Shown here in pieces: positions 41,900 through 50,992 of a stretch of DNA of 64,000 bases (the stretch's first letter is position 1; every line of letters begins with the position of its first letter). The DNA lies in NCBI RefSeq assembly GCF_018449655.1, contig NZ_JAAVUX010000014.1, positions 62,001 through 126,000 on the forward strand, written 5' to 3'. Source of the stretch: Pseudomonas sp. dw_358. GTDB lineage: Bacteria; Pseudomonadota; Gammaproteobacteria; Pseudomonadales; Pseudomonadaceae. A program made the position numbers and the translations under genes. The notes beneath the pieces are model-generated. The model did no database searches. It saw nothing but the letters and a program-made list of their open reading frames with translations, and was not told the DNA's origin.

Positions 41900-42766
41900 A
41901 TGTCACTGCAGCACAGCGCGTTCACGCTCAAGATCAGTTGCCCGGCCACGTCCGGTATCGTCGCGGCGGTTACCTCGTACCTGGCCGACAGCGGTTGCTA
42001 CATCGGCGAAATGGCGCAGTTTGACGACGAGAGCAACGGCACTTTTTTCATGCGTGCGGTGTTCCGCTTCAATGCAGGGACGGTCGGCGACATCGACGGG
42101 CTCAAGGCCGGTTTCGTCGACGTGGCGCAGCGCTTCGAGATGACCTGGGAACTGTTCGACAATCAGCAGCCCATGCGCGTGCTGCTGATGGTGAGCAAGT
42201 TCGACCACTGCCTGAGCGACCTGCTCTACCGGCACAACAAGGGCGAGATGGACATGGTCATCACCGCCGTGGTCTCCAATCACCTGGACCTGCGGCCCAT
42301 GGCCGAGCGTGAAGGCATCCGTTTCATCTATCTGCCGGTGACGAGGGACACCAAGGCCGCCCAGGAAGCGGAGCTGCTGAAGATCATCGATGACACCCAG
42401 ACCGACCTGGTGGTGCTGGCCCGCTACATGCAGATTCTCTCGGATGACCTGTGCAGGCAGCTGTCAGGCCGGGCCATCAATATCCACCATTCGTTCCTCC
42501 CCGGTTTCAAGGGTGCCAAGCCTTACCACCAGGCCTACCAACGCGGCGTCAAGTTGATCGGCGCCACCGCCCACTACGTCACCAGCGACCTGGACGAGGG
42601 CCCGATCATCGAACAGGAGGTGCAGCGCGTCGATCATGCCTACCAGCCTGAAGACCTGGTGGCCATCGGTCGCGATACCGAGACCGAAGCTCTGTCCAAG
42701 GCGGTCAAGTACCACCTGCAACACCGGGTGTTCCTCAACCACGACCGAACGGTGATTTTCAAATGA
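41900..42766 (+). CDS. purU: Formyltetrahydrofolate deformylase PurU
   Basis: This 288-residue cytoplasmic enzyme hydrolyses 10-formyl-tetrahydrofolate to formate and tetrahydrofolate. The N-terminal ACT domain (~5-85) is followed by a formyltransferase-like domain. The catalytic Asn-His-Asp set is seen in INIHHSFLPGFKGAKPYHQAYQRGVKLIGATAHYVTSDLDEGPIIEQ (read in parts: HHSFLPGF, GATAHYVT, DLDEGPII). The start is ATG 41900, 7 nt after GAGG. It is the first gene of a one-carbon operon and would drain formyl units made from sarcosine-type demethylation. It overlaps folD by four bases. Confidence 0.94.
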   Translation: MSLQHSAFTLKISCPATSGIVAAVTSYLADSGCYIGEMAQFDDESNGTFFMRAVFRFNAGTVGDIDGLKAGFVDVAQRFEMTWELFDNQQPMRVLLMVSKFDHCLSDLLYRHNKGEMDMVITAVVSNHLDLRPMAEREGIRFIYLPVTRDTKAAQEAELLKIIDDTQTDLVVLARYMQILSDDLCRQLSGRAINIHHSFLPGFKGAKPYHQAYQRGVKLIGATAHYVTSDLDEGPIIEQEVQRVDHAYQPEDLVAIGRDTETEALSKAVKYHLQHRVFLNHDRTVIFK

Positions 42767-43665
42767 CGACGGCCAACATCATCGACGGCAAGGCTGCCGC
42801 CGCCCGGGTCCTGGCCCAGGTCAAAACAGACGTTGCCGCCCTGCGCGAGCGCGGTGTCGCGCCCTGCCTGGCGGTGATCCTGGTGGGCCAGGACCCGGCC
42901 AGCCAGGTCTACGTGCGCAACAAGGTGCTGCGGGCCGAGGAATGCGCCATCGTTTCCATCGAACACAAGCTCGGTGCGCACACCACTCAGGCCGATCTGC
43001 TGGGGCTGATCCACACCTTGAACGCCGATCCGGCGGTGCACGGCATACTCCTGCAATTGCCGTTGCCCAGGCACATCGAAGAAATCGCCGCGCTGGAGGC
43101 CATCTCGCCCCTGAAGGACGTCGACGGTTTCCACAGCGAAAACATCGGCGGCCTCAGCCAGGGCCGCGATGTGCTTGCTCCCTGCACCCCCACCGGCTGC
43201 ATGCAGCTGCTGCGCGACACCCTGGGTGATCTGCGCGGCCTGCACGCCGTGGTCGTCGGCCGCTCCAATATTGTCGGCAAACCCATGGCGGCCCTGCTGC
43301 TGCGCGCCGATTGCACGGTGACCGTGCTGCACTCGCACAGCCAGAACCCGGCGGCGCTGTGCCGCCAGGCCGACATCGTGGTGGCCGCCGTGGGCCGCCC
43401 GCGCATGATCGATGCGGCCTGGCTCAAGCCGGGTGCGGTGGTCATCGACGTCGGCATCAACCGCATCCAGGACGGCGACCGCACCCGTCTGGTCGGTGAT
43501 GTCGATTTCGACAGCGCCCTGCCTGTGGTCCGCGCCATCACCCCGGTGCCCGGCGGTGTCGGCCCGATGACCATCGCCCTGCTCATGCAGAACACTTTGA
43601 CGGCCGCCCAACGCCAAGCCCTGACCGACCCGCAACCGGAGGCCCCATGCCTTTCAATCTCCTGA
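42763..43665 (+). CDS. folD: Bifunctional methylenetetrahydrofolate dehydrogenase/cyclohydrolase FolD
   Basis: This 300-residue enzyme oxidises 5,10-methylene-THF with NADP+ and hydrolyses the methenyl product to 10-formyl-THF. Characteristic blocks are YVRNKVLRAEE (the catalytic Lys within the YxxxK-type motif), GILLQLPLPRHI, SPLKDVDGFHSENIG, the nucleotide site VVVGRSNIVGKPMAALLL and TPVPGGVGPMTIALLMQNT. It is probably a second, pathway-dedicated copy, since it sits between purU and the sarcosine oxidase genes. It feeds the methylene group from the oxidase to PurU. Its end overlaps soxB by 19 nt. Confidence 0.95.
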   Translation: MTTANIIDGKAAAARVLAQVKTDVAALRERGVAPCLAVILVGQDPASQVYVRNKVLRAEECAIVSIEHKLGAHTTQADLLGLIHTLNADPAVHGILLQLPLPRHIEEIAALEAISPLKDVDGFHSENIGGLSQGRDVLAPCTPTGCMQLLRDTLGDLRGLHAVVVGRSNIVGKPMAALLLRADCTVTVLHSHSQNPAALCRQADIVVAAVGRPRMIDAAWLKPGAVVIDVGINRIQDGDRTRLVGDVDFDSALPVVRAITPVPGGVGPMTIALLMQNTLTAAQRQALTDPQPEAPCLSIS

Positions 43666-44885
43666 AATACGGCCTGAGCTCCGACTACCCGGTGGAAGTC
43701 GACCTGCCACCGCCCAAGGCACTCAAGGCGTCCTACGACGTGGTCATCATCGGCGGCGGCGGCCATGGCGTGGCCATCGCTTACTACCTGGCCAAGTACC
43801 ACGGCATCACCAACGTCGCGGTGCTGGAGAAAGGCTATCTGGGCGGCGGCAACACTGCGCGTAATACGGCGGTGATCCGTTCCAACTATTTGACCAGCGA
43901 AGGTGTGAAGTTCTACATCGAGTCGGTCAAGCTGTTCGAGAACCTCTCCAACGAATTCGACTTCAACGTCATGTACTCCGAACGCGGCCAACTGACCTTG
44001 GCGCACACCGACGCCACCGTGCGCGCGTTCCGCCAACGGGCCGAGGTCAACAAGCACTTCGGCGGGCGCACCGAGATGATCGACCGCCAACAGATTCGCG
44101 AGCTGGTACCCAGCCTGAACCTGGACCCTGGCCACATTCCCGTGCTGGCTGGCCTCTGGCACATGAGCGGCGGCACTGCGCGCCATGACGCCGTGGCCTG
44201 GGGTTACGCCAAGGAAGCCGCCAAGCGCGGCGTCGAGATCCATCAACTGACTGAAGTACAGGACCTGGTCATCGAAAACGGCGCCATCACCGCCGTCAAG
44301 ACCAACCGCGGCACCATTCGCTGCGGTTGCGCGGTGCAGGCCATTGCCGGCGCCAGCTCGTTGATGCTGCAAAAGGCCGGGATCCGTGCGCCCATTCACA
44401 CCTACCCGCTGCAAGCCATGGTCACGCAGCCGTTCAAGCCGTTCCTCGACCCACTGGTCAGCTCCTCGGCCCTGCACTGCTACGTGCAGCAGACCAGCCG
44501 TGGCGAAGTGGTGTTCGGCGGCGGTTCGGACCCCTACCCGCTGTACAACACCCGCTCGACCCTGGACTTGAAGGAAAGCTTGCTGGCCCATGCCATTGAG
44601 ATGTTCCCGTTCCTGGCCAACGCCAAGCTGATGCGCCAGTGGGCCGGGATCACCGACATGACCCCGGATTACAGCCCGATCATGGGCCTGTCGCCGGTGA
44701 AGAATTACTACCTCGACGCCGGTTGGGGCACCTGGGGCTTCAAAGCCACGCCCATCGCCGGCAAGACCATGGCCGAAATGGTCGCCACCGGCCGTACCCC
44801 CGACCTTATTGCCCCCTTCGCCCTGGAGCGCTTCTCGCGCTTTATCCAGGTCAACGAAATGGGCGCCACGGCGGCCAGCCATTGA
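43647..44885 (+). CDS. soxB: Sarcosine oxidase beta subunit family flavoprotein
   Basis: This 412-residue subunit is the catalytic flavoprotein of heterotetrameric sarcosine oxidase. The FAD motif is VVIIGGGGHGVAIAYYLAKYHG. The histidine that covalently holds FMN in the family is His180 within SGGTARHDAVAWGYAKEAA. The C-terminus has WAGITDMTPDYSPIMG and YYLDAGWGTWGFKATPIAG, the FAD-closing block. It oxidises the N-methyl amine, and the methylene group goes to tetrahydrofolate. The order B-D-A-G is as in other bacteria. Because the delta subunit here is unusual, the true substrate may be a sarcosine analogue. Confidence 0.93.
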   Translation: MPFNLLKYGLSSDYPVEVDLPPPKALKASYDVVIIGGGGHGVAIAYYLAKYHGITNVAVLEKGYLGGGNTARNTAVIRSNYLTSEGVKFYIESVKLFENLSNEFDFNVMYSERGQLTLAHTDATVRAFRQRAEVNKHFGGRTEMIDRQQIRELVPSLNLDPGHIPVLAGLWHMSGGTARHDAVAWGYAKEAAKRGVEIHQLTEVQDLVIENGAITAVKTNRGTIRCGCAVQAIAGASSLMLQKAGIRAPIHTYPLQAMVTQPFKPFLDPLVSSSALHCYVQQTSRGEVVFGGGSDPYPLYNTRSTLDLKESLLAHAIEMFPFLANAKLMRQWAGITDMTPDYSPIMGLSPVKNYYLDAGWGTWGFKATPIAGKTMAEMVATGRTPDLIAPFALERFSRFIQVNEMGATAASH

Positions 44886-44898
44886 CGCGGAGCACCCC

Positions 44899-45195
44899 AT
44901 GAAGATCTTGATTTGCCCGCTCAACGGGCCGCGCAACATCAGCGAATTCACCTACGGCGGCGAGTTCAAGCACATGCCCGACCCGGCCACCTGCAGCGAT
45001 GCCGAGTGGGCCGACTACGTGTTCAACAGCGACAACATCGCCGGTGTCGTGACCGAGTGGTGGATGCACACCCCGTCGAGCTACTGGTTCCTGGCCGAGC
45101 GCCACACCGTGACCGACCAGGTGCTGCGCACCTTTGATCCCAAGGAAGTCTTCACACAGCGCGTGGATTTCGCCGTACCGGAGAGCGCCCAATGA
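44899..45195 (+). CDS. soxD: Sarcosine oxidase delta subunit family protein lacking two zinc-ligand cysteines
   Basis: This 98-residue protein is a small SoxD subunit. In structurally known sarcosine oxidases zinc is bound by Cys6, Cys9, His59 and Cys63. Here Cys6 is present (MKILICPLN), but position 9 is Asn, the His is at 57 (WWMHTPSS) and the fourth ligand position is Ser61. The rest of the fold signature is kept (SEFTYGGEFKHMPDP, SDAEWADYVF, EWWMHT..YWFLAERHTVT). Zinc binding is therefore probably lost or changed. The gene lies 13 nt after soxB and overlaps soxA by four bases. Confidence 0.88.
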   Translation: MKILICPLNGPRNISEFTYGGEFKHMPDPATCSDAEWADYVFNSDNIAGVVTEWWMHTPSSYWFLAERHTVTDQVLRTFDPKEVFTQRVDFAVPESAQ

Positions 45196-48089
45196 ACCGC
45201 CTGCCTGCCCCCATGGGCCTGTTGATCGATCGTGGTCAGCCCCTGCATTTCAGCTTCGACGGCACCGACTACCAAGGCGTGCAAGGCGACACCATCGCCA
45301 GCGCCTTGCTGGCCAACGGACGCTTCCTGATGTCCCGATCCTTCAAGTACCACCGCCCGCGCGGCCCGCTGACCATGGCCGGGCAAGACGCCAACACCCT
45401 GGTGCAACTGCCCGACGAGCCCAACGTGCTGGCCGACGCCCACGGGCTGCAAAGCGGCCTGAACGTCGCCGGGCAGAATTACCATGGTTCTCTGGAGAAC
45501 GACAAAGACGCCTACATGGGCAAGTTCTCCAAGTTCATGCCGGTGGGTTTTTACTACCGCGCGTTCTACAAGCCCAAGGGCATGTGGAAGGTCTGGGAAC
45601 CCATCATTCGCAAGAAGGCCGGCCTGGGCGTGCTCGACCTCAAGTTCCAGCCGCAGTATTACGACAAGGCCTACCTGTTCGCCGACCTGGCCGTGATCGG
45701 TGCCGGCCCCGCCGGCCTGCAGGCGGCCCTGACCGCCGCGAATGCGGGGGCCAAGGTGCTGCTGATCGAGGAGCAGCCGATTCTCGGCGGTTCGCTGACC
45801 TATGCCCGCTTCGACGTCGACGGCGCGCGCGCCGATGCCCTGCGCCGCCCCCTCGTGGAAGCCGTGGAACAACACGCCAACATCCGCGTGCTGACCCAGG
45901 CCATCTGCAACGCCTGGTTCGCCGACAACTACCTGCCGGTGATCCAGGGCAAGCGCCTGTACAAGGTGCGCGCCACGCAGTGCCTGGTCGCCAGCGGTTC
46001 GTTCGATCAGCCGGTGGTGTTTCGCAACAACGACCTGCCGGGGGTGATGCTGACCAGCGCCGCCCAGCGCCTGATGAAGCTCTACGCGGTCAGGCCGGGC
46101 AAGCGCGCCGTGGTGCTCACCGGCAACGACGACGGCTACTACGCCGCCCTCGACCTGCACGAGCAAGGCGTGCAAGTCGCCGCCGTGCTGGACATGCGTG
46201 CCAGTGCCGATGACCGCTCGCTGCCTGGCGCGCTTGAACAGCGCGGCATCCGCTGCAAGACCGGCAGCACCGTGTACGAGGCCCTGCACAGCAAGGGCAT
46301 GAAGCACGTGACCGGGGTCGAGGTACGCAGCATCGTCGGTCAGGGCCAGGTCTCGACCGATGCCGAAGTCATCGACTGCGACCTGCTGTGCATGTCGGCC
46401 GGCTACATGCCGGTCTATCAACTGCTCTGCCAGGCGGGCGCGACACTGACCTATGACGATGCCAGCGCCGGTTTCAGCCTCAAAGGGTTGCCGGGCATCC
46501 TGCGGGTCGCCGGCTCGGTCAATGGTTGGCACCAGCTGGACAACGTGCTGGCCGACGCCAGCAAATGCGCCATGGACATCGTCCAGGCGCTGGGGCTGGG
46601 CAGCCAGCCGGTCGAGACTCAGTACCAGCAGGAAGCCAAGGTCAATTTCCCTTGGCCGATATTCCCCCATCCCAAGGGCAAGGATTTCGTCGACTTCGAC
46701 GAAGACCTGCAAGTGCGCGACATCATCAACGCGACCAAGAGCGGCTACCGCGACGTGCAACTGGTCAAACGTTTTTCCACGGTCGGCATGGGCCCTTCCC
46801 AGGGTCGTCACTCGGCCCTGCCGACGGCGCGCCTGGTGGCCGCCGCGACCCAGCGCAGCGTCAGCGAAACCGGCGTGACCACTGCGCGGCCGCCCTTTGT
46901 CGCCGAGAAGCTGGCCCACGTCGCCGGCCGCGCGTTCGACCCGTACCGGCAGACACCCCTGCACAAGCGTCATGTCGAGGCCGGGGCCAAGCTGATGCCG
47001 GCCGGCGTCTGGCAGCGCCCGGCCTACTACGGCAAAGCCACTGAACGTGACGCCTGCATGCAGGCCGAAGCGCTGCACGTGCGCAGCAAGGTCGGCCTGA
47101 TCGACGTTTCCACCTTGGGCGGCCTGGACGTGCGCGGCCCGGACGCCGCCGAACTGCTCAACCGCCTCTATACCTTCGCCTTCCTCAAACAGCCTATCGG
47201 CCGTTCGCGCTACGCGCTGATGACCAACGAGCACGGCGTGGTGATCGACGACGGCGTCTGTGCGCGCTTTGCCGACCACCATTTCTACGTCACCGCCACC
47301 ACCAGCGGCGTCGACCGTATCTACCAGCAGATGCTCAAGTGGAACGCTCAGTGGCGCCTGAACGTCGACATCACCAACGTCACGGCGGCGATATCGGCGG
47401 TCAACCTGGCCGGTCCCGACGCGCGCAAGGTGCTGGAGTTGCTGTGCACGGACCTGGACCTGTCGCCGGAAGGATTCCCTTACCTGGGCGTACGCACCGG
47501 CACCGTCGCCGGGATCAAGGCGCGGTTGCTGCGGGTCGGCTTTGTCGGCGAGCTGGGCTTTGAAATCCATGTGCCGGCACGGCATGCGCTGAAGCTGTGG
47601 GACGCGCTGATGGCCGCCGGCAAGGCGTTCGACATCCGCCCCTTCGGCGTCGAGACCCAGCGCCTGCTGCGTCTGGAAAAAGGCCATGTGATCATCAGCC
47701 AGGACACCGACGGCATGACCCACCCCGGCGAGATCGACATGAACTGGGCCATCAGCCGCACCAAGCCATTCTTCGTCGGCCGCCGTTCGGTGGACATCCT
47801 CGCCGCGCAACCGCTCAAGCGCAAACTGGTGGGTTTCACCCTGCCCAAGGGCAGCGCGCAACCACTGGAAGGCCATCTGGTGCTGGAAGGCGGCGACATC
47901 AGCGGCAACGTCACCTCCTGCGAGTACTCGGCGAGCCTGGGCCAGATCATCGGCCTGGCCTATGCCAGCGCCGCACAAAGCAGCCCCGGCCAGCGCATTC
48001 CGATTCGCGTCGAAGACGGCGTGATGGTCCAGGCCACCGTGGTCGCCCTGCCATTCCTCGACCCTGAAAACAAGCGCCAGGAGTTGTAA
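45192..48089 (+). CDS. soxA: Sarcosine oxidase alpha subunit family protein
   Basis: This 965-residue subunit has an N-terminal ferredoxin-like (Fer2_4) domain without cluster cysteines (FSFDGTDYQGVQGDTIASALLANG), then an NAD(P)/FAD-binding Rossmann region from ~165 (LAVIGAGPAGLQAALTAANAGAKVLLIEEQP). A C-terminal aminomethyltransferase-like domain (~600-960, VGLIDVSTLGGLDVRGPDAAELLNRLYT ... GELGFEIHVPARHALKLWDALMAAG) binds tetrahydrofolate and accepts the methylene group. The length matches known SoxA (about 960-1000 residues). It is co-transcribed with soxD before and soxG 2 nt after. Confidence 0.94.
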   Translation: MNRLPAPMGLLIDRGQPLHFSFDGTDYQGVQGDTIASALLANGRFLMSRSFKYHRPRGPLTMAGQDANTLVQLPDEPNVLADAHGLQSGLNVAGQNYHGSLENDKDAYMGKFSKFMPVGFYYRAFYKPKGMWKVWEPIIRKKAGLGVLDLKFQPQYYDKAYLFADLAVIGAGPAGLQAALTAANAGAKVLLIEEQPILGGSLTYARFDVDGARADALRRPLVEAVEQHANIRVLTQAICNAWFADNYLPVIQGKRLYKVRATQCLVASGSFDQPVVFRNNDLPGVMLTSAAQRLMKLYAVRPGKRAVVLTGNDDGYYAALDLHEQGVQVAAVLDMRASADDRSLPGALEQRGIRCKTGSTVYEALHSKGMKHVTGVEVRSIVGQGQVSTDAEVIDCDLLCMSAGYMPVYQLLCQAGATLTYDDASAGFSLKGLPGILRVAGSVNGWHQLDNVLADASKCAMDIVQALGLGSQPVETQYQQEAKVNFPWPIFPHPKGKDFVDFDEDLQVRDIINATKSGYRDVQLVKRFSTVGMGPSQGRHSALPTARLVAAATQRSVSETGVTTARPPFVAEKLAHVAGRAFDPYRQTPLHKRHVEAGAKLMPAGVWQRPAYYGKATERDACMQAEALHVRSKVGLIDVSTLGGLDVRGPDAAELLNRLYTFAFLKQPIGRSRYALMTNEHGVVIDDGVCARFADHHFYVTATTSGVDRIYQQMLKWNAQWRLNVDITNVTAAISAVNLAGPDARKVLELLCTDLDLSPEGFPYLGVRTGTVAGIKARLLRVGFVGELGFEIHVPARHALKLWDALMAAGKAFDIRPFGVETQRLLRLEKGHVIISQDTDGMTHPGEIDMNWAISRTKPFFVGRRSVDILAAQPLKRKLVGFTLPKGSAQPLEGHLVLEGGDISGNVTSCEYSASLGQIIGLAYASAAQSSPGQRIPIRVEDGVMVQATVVALPFLDPENKRQEL

Positions 48090-48091
48090 TC

Positions 48092-48682
48092 ATGACCAGT
48101 CTGCACATGGATCATCTGCTGACCCGCGCCACCTGTGCGCTGGTGGACCTCACCGACCTCGCCCGCGTGGGCTTTCGTGGCAGCGACAGCGCCGGCTACC
48201 TGAGCGAACGGGGTTTCGACCTGCCCCAGTGGCCGAACCAGAGCGTGCGCCAGGCCGACGGCTGCCTGGTGGCGCGGTTGTCCCAGACCGAATACTTCGT
48301 GCTCGGCAGCCTGACCGACCATGGCCAGCGCGTCGCCGATGAGGAAGCGCGTTGGGCGCTGGATCACCGACCCAATTACCTGCTGCCACGCCAGGACAGC
48401 CACGCCTGGCTGCAGTTGAGCGGGCCGCACATCAGCGAGGTGATGGCCAAGCTCTGCGGCGTCGACCTGCGCCCCGAGGCCTTTGCCCCTGGCGCCGTGG
48501 CCCAGACTTCGGTGGCACGCCTCAACGCCATCGTGATCAACGCCACGGTGGGTGACCTGGCGTGCTTCCACCTGCTGGCCGACCGCTGCTCGCTGGAGTA
48601 CTTCAGCGCAGTGCTGCTGGACGCGATGGCCGAATTCGGCGGCGAGCCGGTGGCGCTCGACATGCTCTTGGGCAGCCATTGA
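48092..48682 (+). CDS. soxG: Sarcosine oxidase gamma subunit family protein
   Basis: This is a 196-residue SoxG subunit, related in fold to the aminomethyltransferase domain (LVDLTDLARVGFRGSDSAGYLSERGFDLPQWPNQSVRQADGCLVARLSQTEYFVLG). HAWLQLSGPHISEVMAKLCGVDLRPEAFAPGAVAQTSVARLNAIVI is the most conserved part of the family. It completes the tetramer and contacts the alpha subunit folate domain. It begins 2 nt after soxA, and the regulator gene starts 2 nt after its stop, so the regulator is probably in the same transcript. Confidence 0.9.
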   Translation: MTSLHMDHLLTRATCALVDLTDLARVGFRGSDSAGYLSERGFDLPQWPNQSVRQADGCLVARLSQTEYFVLGSLTDHGQRVADEEARWALDHRPNYLLPRQDSHAWLQLSGPHISEVMAKLCGVDLRPEAFAPGAVAQTSVARLNAIVINATVGDLACFHLLADRCSLEYFSAVLLDAMAEFGGEPVALDMLLGSH

Positions 48683-48684
48683 GC

Positions 48685-49455
48685 ATGAACACCCCCGCCA
48701 CTGCCGTGGACTACTGGGTCCCGGCCCTGCAGCGCGGTCTCAGTGTGCTGGGCATGTTCAATGCGCAGGCACGCAGCCTCTCGATCACTCACATTGCCGA
48801 GCGGCTGGGCATCAGCCCCTCGGCCTGTTACCGGATCCTGTTCACCCTGACCGAGATGGGCTACCTGAAAAAGGCGGGCCAGTTGTACGAGCTCGGCCCG
48901 CAGGTGATCAGCGACGGTTTCAGTTACCTGGCCAGCCGCGACATCGTCGATATCGCCATGCCTCACCTCAACGCCTTGCGCGACCGCACTTCGCTGTCGG
49001 CGCACCTGAGCATTCGCGAACAGACCGACAGCCTTTACCTGTGCCGGGCCTTCGCCGCTCAGCGGCTGTCGGTGAACATCCCCATCGGCACCCGCCTGCC
49101 CTGTCACTGCACGGCCATGGGCCGGGTGCTGCTGTCGGGTCTGGAAGACGCCGAGATGGCCGCGCTGTACCAGAGCGTGCGCCTGGACGGCTACGCGCCC
49201 CCGGCGCCGCGGACCATGCCGGAGCTTACGGGCCTGATCAACGACGACCGCGAGCGCGGCTGGGTGCTGCACCGCTCCGACTATTCCACTGCCATCGCCG
49301 GTGGTTTGCGCGACCACACCGGCCGCATCATCGCCGCCATCAACGCTTCCGGGCCGGATGCGGTGATGGATGGGGAGGCGACTCAGGGGTTGTTGATCAA
49401 GGAAGTGCTGCAAACCTGCGCGCAGATCTCGAGGGAGTTGGGGTTCAAGGCCTGA
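48685..49455 (+). CDS. IclR-family transcriptional regulator
   Basis: This 256-residue regulator has an N-terminal winged helix-turn-helix (ALQRGLSVLGMFNAQARSLSITHIAERLGISPSACYRILFTLTEMGYLKK) and the IclR effector domain (LRDRTSLSAHLSIREQ ... GTRLPCHCTAMGRVLLSGLED, where the CHxTAxGR motif is diagnostic). It is read from ATG 48685, 2 nt after soxG; in-frame sequence upstream lies inside soxG. Being the last gene of the purU-folD-sox run, it may autoregulate the operon through the inverted repeat before purU. It converges with an MFS gene 5 nt away. Confidence 0.92.
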   Translation: MNTPATAVDYWVPALQRGLSVLGMFNAQARSLSITHIAERLGISPSACYRILFTLTEMGYLKKAGQLYELGPQVISDGFSYLASRDIVDIAMPHLNALRDRTSLSAHLSIREQTDSLYLCRAFAAQRLSVNIPIGTRLPCHCTAMGRVLLSGLEDAEMAALYQSVRLDGYAPPAPRTMPELTGLINDDRERGWVLHRSDYSTAIAGGLRDHTGRIIAAINASGPDAVMDGEATQGLLIKEVLQTCAQISRELGFKA

Positions 49456-49460
49456 CTCAC

Positions 49461-50891
49461 TCACCGCCCGCGAAATTCATCCCCCTCATCGGCCCTCAAC
49501 CGCCGAAACCACAAGACCGACAACAACGTCACCGCCCCCACCACAAGGAATGCCGGGCGGAAATCCCGGGCCTGCAACTGCCCCGACACGCTGCCATGCC
49601 AATGGCCGATCAAGGCCAACAACGAAGCCCCCAGCACCACCCCCAGGCACACCGACAACTGCTGGGCCATGCTTGACGCGGTGGTCGCGTGGCTGGTGCG
49701 CTCACGAGGGATCTGGGTGAAGCCCAGGGTGTTCAGCGCGACCATTGCCAGCGCATTGACCAGGCCGCCGCAGAGCAACACGACAAAGATCGCCACATGG
49801 GGCGTACTTGGCGTGAAAAACCCATAAGCCATGTAGAACAGGCTCGACAGGGTCGCCGCGCCGATCAGCAGGGTGCGAAAACCCACGGTGCGAATGGCTC
49901 GCGCCACGATGGTCCGGGTACTCAACGACCCCACCGCCGTGGCCATGGTCAACAGGCCCGATTCCAGCGCCGACAGGCCAAAACCCAATTGCAACATCAG
50001 TGGCAACATAAACGGCGAGGCGCCAATGGCGATACGCAAGGGCATGCCACCGATCACCGCCGCGCGGTAACTGCTGAAGCGAAAGATGCTCAAGTCGATC
50101 AACGGGTGCGGGCTGCGCCGGCTGTGCCAGACGTACGCCAACAGCGCCGCGCTGCCCACCAGCGCCGCCGCCAGGTTCCACTCCCACGGCCACAGGCCCT
50201 TTTCCAGGGTTTCCAGCGCCCCGATCAACCCCGCCAGACCACAGGCCAACAGCAAAAAGCCCGGCACGTCGAAACCGCGCCGCTCCCCGGCCGGCAGGTC
50301 GGCGTCGATGAACCACAGGGCCGCCGCCACTCCCGCCAGACCGAAAGGAATGTTCACCAGAAAAATCCAGTTCCACGACGCGAAAGTCACCACAGCGCCG
50401 CCAAAAAAAGGCCCGGCCATGCGTCCGATGGCCCCCGGCACGGTGAACCAGACCATGGCGCTGACAATCTGCGCCGGCGGCACCGAACGCAGCAGAATCA
50501 AACGTCCCACCGGCAGCATCATGGCCCCGCCTATGCCCTGCAACAGCCGGTAGGCAACCAGGCTGGGCAACGACGTCGCCAACCCGCACAAGGCCGAGCC
50601 CAGAGAAAACAAGCCGATGGCCACGCAAAACATCCGCCGCGCGCCGAAGCGGTCGGCCAGCCAGCCGCTGATGGGCAAGAAGATCGCCAGACTGAGCAGG
50701 TAGGCCGTCACCGCCAGGTTCAGATTGAGGATGCGCACGTCCAGCGACTGGGCAATGGCCGGCAGCGCCGTGGCCATGACCGAGGTGTCGAGGTTCTGCA
50801 GAAACAAGGGGCAAGCGACGACGAGGGGCACGATGCGGGTGTGCGGACTGGGCAATGCGGGCTCCCGGGGTGGTTTTGCGGGGGCCATCAT
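49461..50891 (-). CDS. MFS transporter, DHA2 family (MdtD/EmrB-like multidrug exporter)
   Basis: This 476-residue exporter has about 14 hydrophobic segments. Motif A is GWLADRFGARRMF after helix 2, and the early segment FLQNLDTSVMATALPAIAQSL holds the acidic residue (D34 region) typical of DHA2 drug/proton antiporters. The motif-C-like region GAIGRMAGPFFGGAVV lies in helix 5. The start at 50891 is 7 nt after GGAG; the next codon is also ATG. It is divergent from the beta-propeller protein gene across 101 nt. No adaptor gene follows, so it likely acts alone. The substrate is unknown. Confidence 0.88.
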   Translation of the reverse strand: MMAPAKPPREPALPSPHTRIVPLVVACPLFLQNLDTSVMATALPAIAQSLDVRILNLNLAVTAYLLSLAIFLPISGWLADRFGARRMFCVAIGLFSLGSALCGLATSLPSLVAYRLLQGIGGAMMLPVGRLILLRSVPPAQIVSAMVWFTVPGAIGRMAGPFFGGAVVTFASWNWIFLVNIPFGLAGVAAALWFIDADLPAGERRGFDVPGFLLLACGLAGLIGALETLEKGLWPWEWNLAAALVGSAALLAYVWHSRRSPHPLIDLSIFRFSSYRAAVIGGMPLRIAIGASPFMLPLMLQLGFGLSALESGLLTMATAVGSLSTRTIVARAIRTVGFRTLLIGAATLSSLFYMAYGFFTPSTPHVAIFVVLLCGGLVNALAMVALNTLGFTQIPRERTSHATTASSMAQQLSVCLGVVLGASLLALIGHWHGSVSGQLQARDFRPAFLVVGAVTLLSVLWFRRLRADEGDEFRGR

Positions 50892-50992
50892 ATCAGAGCT
50901 CCTGCGTCGAATAACTGTGAACGATCGCAGATCTTCAACACTCCCAAGAGAGCCACCCCAGAGCGTCCCCCCCCGATTCCAAGGAGGTTTTG

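Noticed and set aside
45081..47978. A 965-codon open frame on the minus strand
   Set aside because: Antisense shadow of soxA, with no recognisable motif.
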